A stretch of 64,000 nt of DNA from Serratia sp. UGAL515B_01. Its GTDB lineage: Bacteria > Pseudomonadota > Gammaproteobacteria > Enterobacterales > Enterobacteriaceae. Made by a program: the position numbers and the translations under genes. The notes beneath the pieces were generated by a model. That model did not search any database. It had not been told where the DNA came from and worked only from the letters and a program-made list of their open reading frames with translations. The stretch covers positions 3,283,766 to 3,347,765 of the forward strand of contig NZ_CP109901.1 of the NCBI RefSeq assembly GCF_033095805.1, given 5' to 3'. Positions 59,748 to 64,000 of this stretch are shown here, in pieces (within the stretch, counting starts at the first letter, position 1; each line of letters begins with the position of its first letter).

Positions 59748-60165
59748 TTATTGATAGTGATGAATAGTCAGATACCAACCGATGATCTTATCGTGTATTT
59801 CCTCTGATTTCGAAAAGCAAATGATTCCGCGGGTCAGCCGTTTGATATATGTACGAAGATTAAGATTATGTCATTCTACCCTTTGGGTATATTTCTTGCT
59901 CACCACGTGGCTTGTTGCACTTAACAGGACCTTATAAACCGGCCAGGTATCTGTCATATAAAAGGCAATGTTAAATTTGGTTAGCAGGGCCGGAAATCGT
60001 TGCAGGGACGAGGTATTTCTTGGGCCGAAGACGTCGGCCAGAGCCCGTTTGCGGATACGGTCATCAGCGTAGAACAACCACCGGGGATTGGCTTTACACC
60101 GCACGTAAGACCACTGTTGATCGGCTTCACCGCAGATAACAACTTCAGCTTTGGGGTCGATATTA
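59748..60165 (-). pseudogene. insB-like transposase remnant of the IS1-family element
   Basis: The frame reads RCKANPRWLFYADDRIRKRA, then FYMTDTWPVYKVLL and HVVSKKYTQRVE. These match IS1 InsB (RWLFYAYDSLRKT; WMTDGWPLYE; HVISKRYTQRIE). A TGA replaces the next arginine codon, after which [12 protein letters not shown] to WYLTIHHYQ continues in the same frame to a TAA at 59748. A single nonsense change therefore truncates the DDE transposase before its last motif. Confidence 0.85.
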
Positions 60166-60179
60166 TCAGCTACCTGTTT

Positions 60180-60443
60180 TGGAGAAATTTTTTAAGTGCT
60201 GCAGAACCGTATTGAGGCTGATGCCGAGAACCCGTGTGGTATGGCAATATCCGGAACCGTTCATCGCCATATTAACAAGGGTTTGGGTGTGTCTGGTTTG
60301 GCACCAGAGTAGCTAAAGTTGAGCTGAAAGGTCTTTAAGCAGCGCTTGCAGATGTAACGTTGGGCACCAGATGCTGAATGTCCTTTACATCTTACACCCT
60401 GGGTTTCATTGCACTGAGGGCAGACGCCATCAACTTTTGCCAT
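60180..60443 (-). pseudogene. insA-like remnant of the IS1-family element
   Basis: The N-terminal zinc-finger part MAKVDGVCPQCNETQGVRCK and HSASGAQRYICKRCLKTFQL matches IS1 InsA. A frameshift near 60290 leads to a stop. The remaining helix-turn-helix part (MAMNGSGYCHTTRVLGISLN, TVLQHLKNFSKTGS) continues in another frame. Neither InsA nor the InsAB' fusion can be made. Confidence 0.82.
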
Positions 60444-60532
60444 GAATTTTATCCAAAGTGCGGGGCATACGTGATCAGCAAGTCTGCGTCACGACCACAA
60501 TCAGTAATGTCTGTAATCCATCAATAACAGGT

Positions 60533-60662
60533 TATATACTCGTCATACTTCAAGTTGCATGTGCGTTGGTTTTCCTCACTCACCCCAGTCACTTACTTGA
60601 GTAAGATCCTGGGGATTCGTTGCGTTGCCGCCTACTTATAGCTTTAAAAAACTTGGGCTACA
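60533..60662. repeat. ERIC element upstream of the amidohydrolase stop
   Basis: TTATATACTCGTCATACTTC-AAGTTGCATGTGCGTTGG is the ERIC left end. CTCACTCACCCCAGTCACTT-ACTTGAG-TAAGATCCTGGGGATTCGTT is the core that includes the sequences used for ERIC typing. The right end is diverged. It lies between the IS1 remnant and the amidohydrolase stop codon. Confidence 0.88.
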
Positions 60663-60664
60663 CG

Positions 60665-62374
60665 TTATGCCTGATAAACTATCTGACCACCGACCAATGT
60701 CCGTTCAATGCGGGTTTGGTAGATCTTTTCCGCTGGCTGCTCGAACAGATTGTGGTACAGCACAATCACATCGGCAAATTTACCTACTTCCAGCGAACCA
60801 ATGTATTGCTCTTTAGCAATCATGTAAGCCGCGTCAATAGTGGCGGCGCGTAATGTTTCAATCAGCGTTAAATTACGATCATTATCCAAACGTGGCCCGC
60901 TTGGATTACCTTCGCTGTCCCAAGCACAGCGTGTCATTCCCACCTGTAGGTTATACCACTCATCCAAGCGGTCAATCGGCCAGTCGCTACCATAGGCTAA
61001 GCGCGCTCCGGCATCCAGGAAACGTGCCGCAGGTTCCAGATGAGGAAAACGTTCTTCACCCAACATTTCACGCTCTTCATCAATCAGCACGCCTGGTAAA
61101 CCGGCCCACTGGAAAGAAAGCACCGCTGTAGCTCCCAAAGAAGCAAAACGCGCATACTGATGAGCAGCAACCAGTTCATTGTGCGCCAGACCTGGGCGAA
61201 TATCCTTGCCTGGACAAGCAGCACGCATCAATTCCACCGCATCCAACACCTGCTCAATCGCCCCATCCCCTACCGTATGGGTATGTGGATGCAGACCGGC
61301 GCGACCACATTCGACGATCAGCGCATTCAGCACCGGGGTGGTGAAATAGAGATCGCCATAGCGCTCACTTTTGCCTTCACTGTGGTGTTCGCGGTACGGC
61401 TCCAGCAACGCTGCCGTCATGGTCGGTGGCTGCAAAACACCATCCACAAACAGTTTGAGGTGATGAACCGCGATACCCGCTTTAGGAGTCCACGTTTTAT
61501 CACTCCATTGCTCAGCAAAAGCCACGACTTCCTGCACAGCGCGCGCAGCATCTTCAGGCCCTTGCACACTGTCTGGCGTCACTTCTTTGGCCCCCAGAAT
61601 GCGCAGCGTCAGTTCGCCACGATCGCGTAGCGTTGCAAAAGCCTCAAGCTGCTCCGCAAACACGCGGGTATCCATGACGGTCGTCACCCCTTGCGAGTGC
61701 AACACCTGCTGCACATGAGCCGCAACCTGTACATTTTGTTCTGCCGTGCCAGAAGGGATACTGTCGAAGGCACGCATTGCCGGTGCATCTTCCAGAATGC
61801 CGGTCAGCTTGCCGTTTGCATCACGGGCGATCTTGCCATCGGGTGGTACCGGCGTGTTTTCATCAATACCCAACATTTCCAATGCGCGGCTATTGGCCGC
61901 CAATGTGTGGCAATCATTAGAGAACAGCGCCACAGGGCGGCGAGTATTAAGAGTGTCCAACAGCTCACGGCTCATATCCGCACCAACCGGGATCATCGCC
62001 TGGCGCTGCCAAGCGCGAACCGTCAGCCACTCGTTATCATCATGGGTCGGGTATTTATCCAAATGAGCCTGAATATGCTGCAATGTCTGCTCCGCCGTCA
62101 GCGCGGCATAATGCAAACTGCAACCCTTGAGCTGTTTGCCACCCCAAAACGGGTGCATGTGGCTGTCGATCAGGCCCGGCATCATCACCTTACCTTGTAG
62201 ATCGACACGTTCAGTTTCCGCGGTTGACAACGCAAGCACCTGCTCATCGTTCCCCACAGCAAGAATGTATCCCTGTCCTATCGCCAAAGCGCTGCAAATG
62301 CTGTTTGCCGCATCTGCCGTGTAGATAGTGCCGTTGTAATAAATTACATCGGCAGTTTTAGCCACTGGTGTCAT
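60665..62374 (-). CDS. Metal-dependent amidohydrolase, YtcJ-like
   Basis: This 569-residue enzyme (start MTPVAKTADVIYYNGTIYTA at 62374; a frame going back to 62530 is not conserved) belongs to the amidohydrolase_3/YtcJ group. Features in order are the short beta-sandwich start, PGLIDSHMHPFWGG with the HxH metal pair, HHLKLFVDGVLQPPT where the lysine of the mononuclear site is expected, HPHTHTVGDGAIEQ, and LAYGSDWPID with the late aspartate. Relatives hydrolyse N-substituted formamides or other amides; the substrate here is unknown. No signal peptide is evident. Confidence 0.85.
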   Translation of the reverse strand: MTPVAKTADVIYYNGTIYTADAANSICSALAIGQGYILAVGNDEQVLALSTAETERVDLQGKVMMPGLIDSHMHPFWGGKQLKGCSLHYAALTAEQTLQHIQAHLDKYPTHDDNEWLTVRAWQRQAMIPVGADMSRELLDTLNTRRPVALFSNDCHTLAANSRALEMLGIDENTPVPPDGKIARDANGKLTGILEDAPAMRAFDSIPSGTAEQNVQVAAHVQQVLHSQGVTTVMDTRVFAEQLEAFATLRDRGELTLRILGAKEVTPDSVQGPEDAARAVQEVVAFAEQWSDKTWTPKAGIAVHHLKLFVDGVLQPPTMTAALLEPYREHHSEGKSERYGDLYFTTPVLNALIVECGRAGLHPHTHTVGDGAIEQVLDAVELMRAACPGKDIRPGLAHNELVAAHQYARFASLGATAVLSFQWAGLPGVLIDEEREMLGEERFPHLEPAARFLDAGARLAYGSDWPIDRLDEWYNLQVGMTRCAWDSEGNPSGPRLDNDRNLTLIETLRAATIDAAYMIAKEQYIGSLEVGKFADVIVLYHNLFEQPAEKIYQTRIERTLVGGQIVYQA

Positions 62375-62577
62375 ATCAAAGGTCTCAAAATCACACAAAA
62401 TGAATTTAAGTATAGATCTGACACGGGTTAAAACTGAAATCCTTCGTCTGGCAACACATTGCAAACATCGGCAAAGTTCCATGAGGTCTATCACATTAAG
62501 CACATCCTCAGTTCCCAAGGATGCCGACAACGGCTAGATTTACCTCATCCGACCACTTGATGGCCGTCTATAAGTAA

Positions 62578-64000
<1,423 letters not shown>

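Larger units (their letters stand above)
59732..60496 (-). mobile_element. Decayed IS1-family insertion sequence
   Basis: The element is 765 bp with ends GGTCGTGACGCA at 59732 and its complement at 60485-60496. The left segment on the minus strand (GGTCGTGACGCAGACTTGCT-GAT) mirrors the IS1 end. InsA- and InsB-like reading frames follow in the IS1 order on the minus strand, both broken, and the InsB stop lies close to the end as in IS1. Size matches IS1 (about 768). I see no clean 8-9 bp target duplication. Confidence 0.88.

Overview
The window is a chromosomal segment of an enterobacterium of the Yersiniaceae, most likely a Serratia. The backbone follows the order known from the Escherichia coli 65-69 min region: parC, mdaB, parE, yqiA-cpdA-yqiB-nudF, tolC, ygiBC, ygiD, ribB, ubiK, hldE-glnE-ygiF, ygiM, cca, bacA, folB, plsY, tsaD, rpsU-dnaG-rpoD, mug, ileX and, at the right edge, fadH. 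The genus is inferred from gene content and from many ERIC-type repeats; no rRNA is present to confirm it.

Layout. Bases 1-25000 are housekeeping genes: topoisomerase IV, a cAMP phosphodiesterase/NUDIX operon, the TolC efflux duct, riboflavin synthesis under an FMN riboswitch, LPS heptose synthesis, nitrogen-control adenylyltransferase and the tRNA CCA enzyme. From 25141 to 30983 a five-gene chaperone-usher fimbrial operon is inserted between cca and bacA, with an AT-rich leader and a composite repeat upstream. Its predicted tip adhesin contains a run of ten G. From 32167 to 40505 the backbone resumes with cell-wall, folate, lipid and tRNA-modification genes, the macromolecular synthesis operon, and the tRNA-Ile2 gene ileX.

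Directly downstream of ileX lies an AT-richer accessory island (about 40506-46980). It has no integrase. It holds a two-gene cassette flanked by 56-bp direct repeats, a DUF5681 gene with an overlapping 59-residue ORF, a type I restriction-modification remnant (the hsdM start joined out of frame to an hsdR tail), and a tandem duplication of a DUF3289-DUF943 gene pair. All these pairs encode a larger soluble protein followed by a small protein with one N-terminal membrane segment, overlapping or nearly so. That layout is reminiscent of effector-immunity cassettes. One DUF943 copy is broken in two T runs, and a fragment of a second copy of the first cassette lies at the far end.

From 47000 onward there are metabolic and transport genes: a MATE exporter, ygiW, yfcF, and a GABA cluster (aromatic-type amino acid permease, gabD, gabT, divergent MocR/GabR regulator, APC permease). 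These are followed by a dense patch of repeats, a cytochrome b561, a decayed IS1-family element, an amidohydrolase and the first 451 codons of fadH.

Two kinds of small mobile repeat run through the window. One is ERIC-type. The other is a MITE-like family whose ends read (TA)GGCTGTGTCCCTTAAYTG, found as one intact 269-bp copy, two rearranged mosaic copies and two short palindromic copies of about 55-60 bp.
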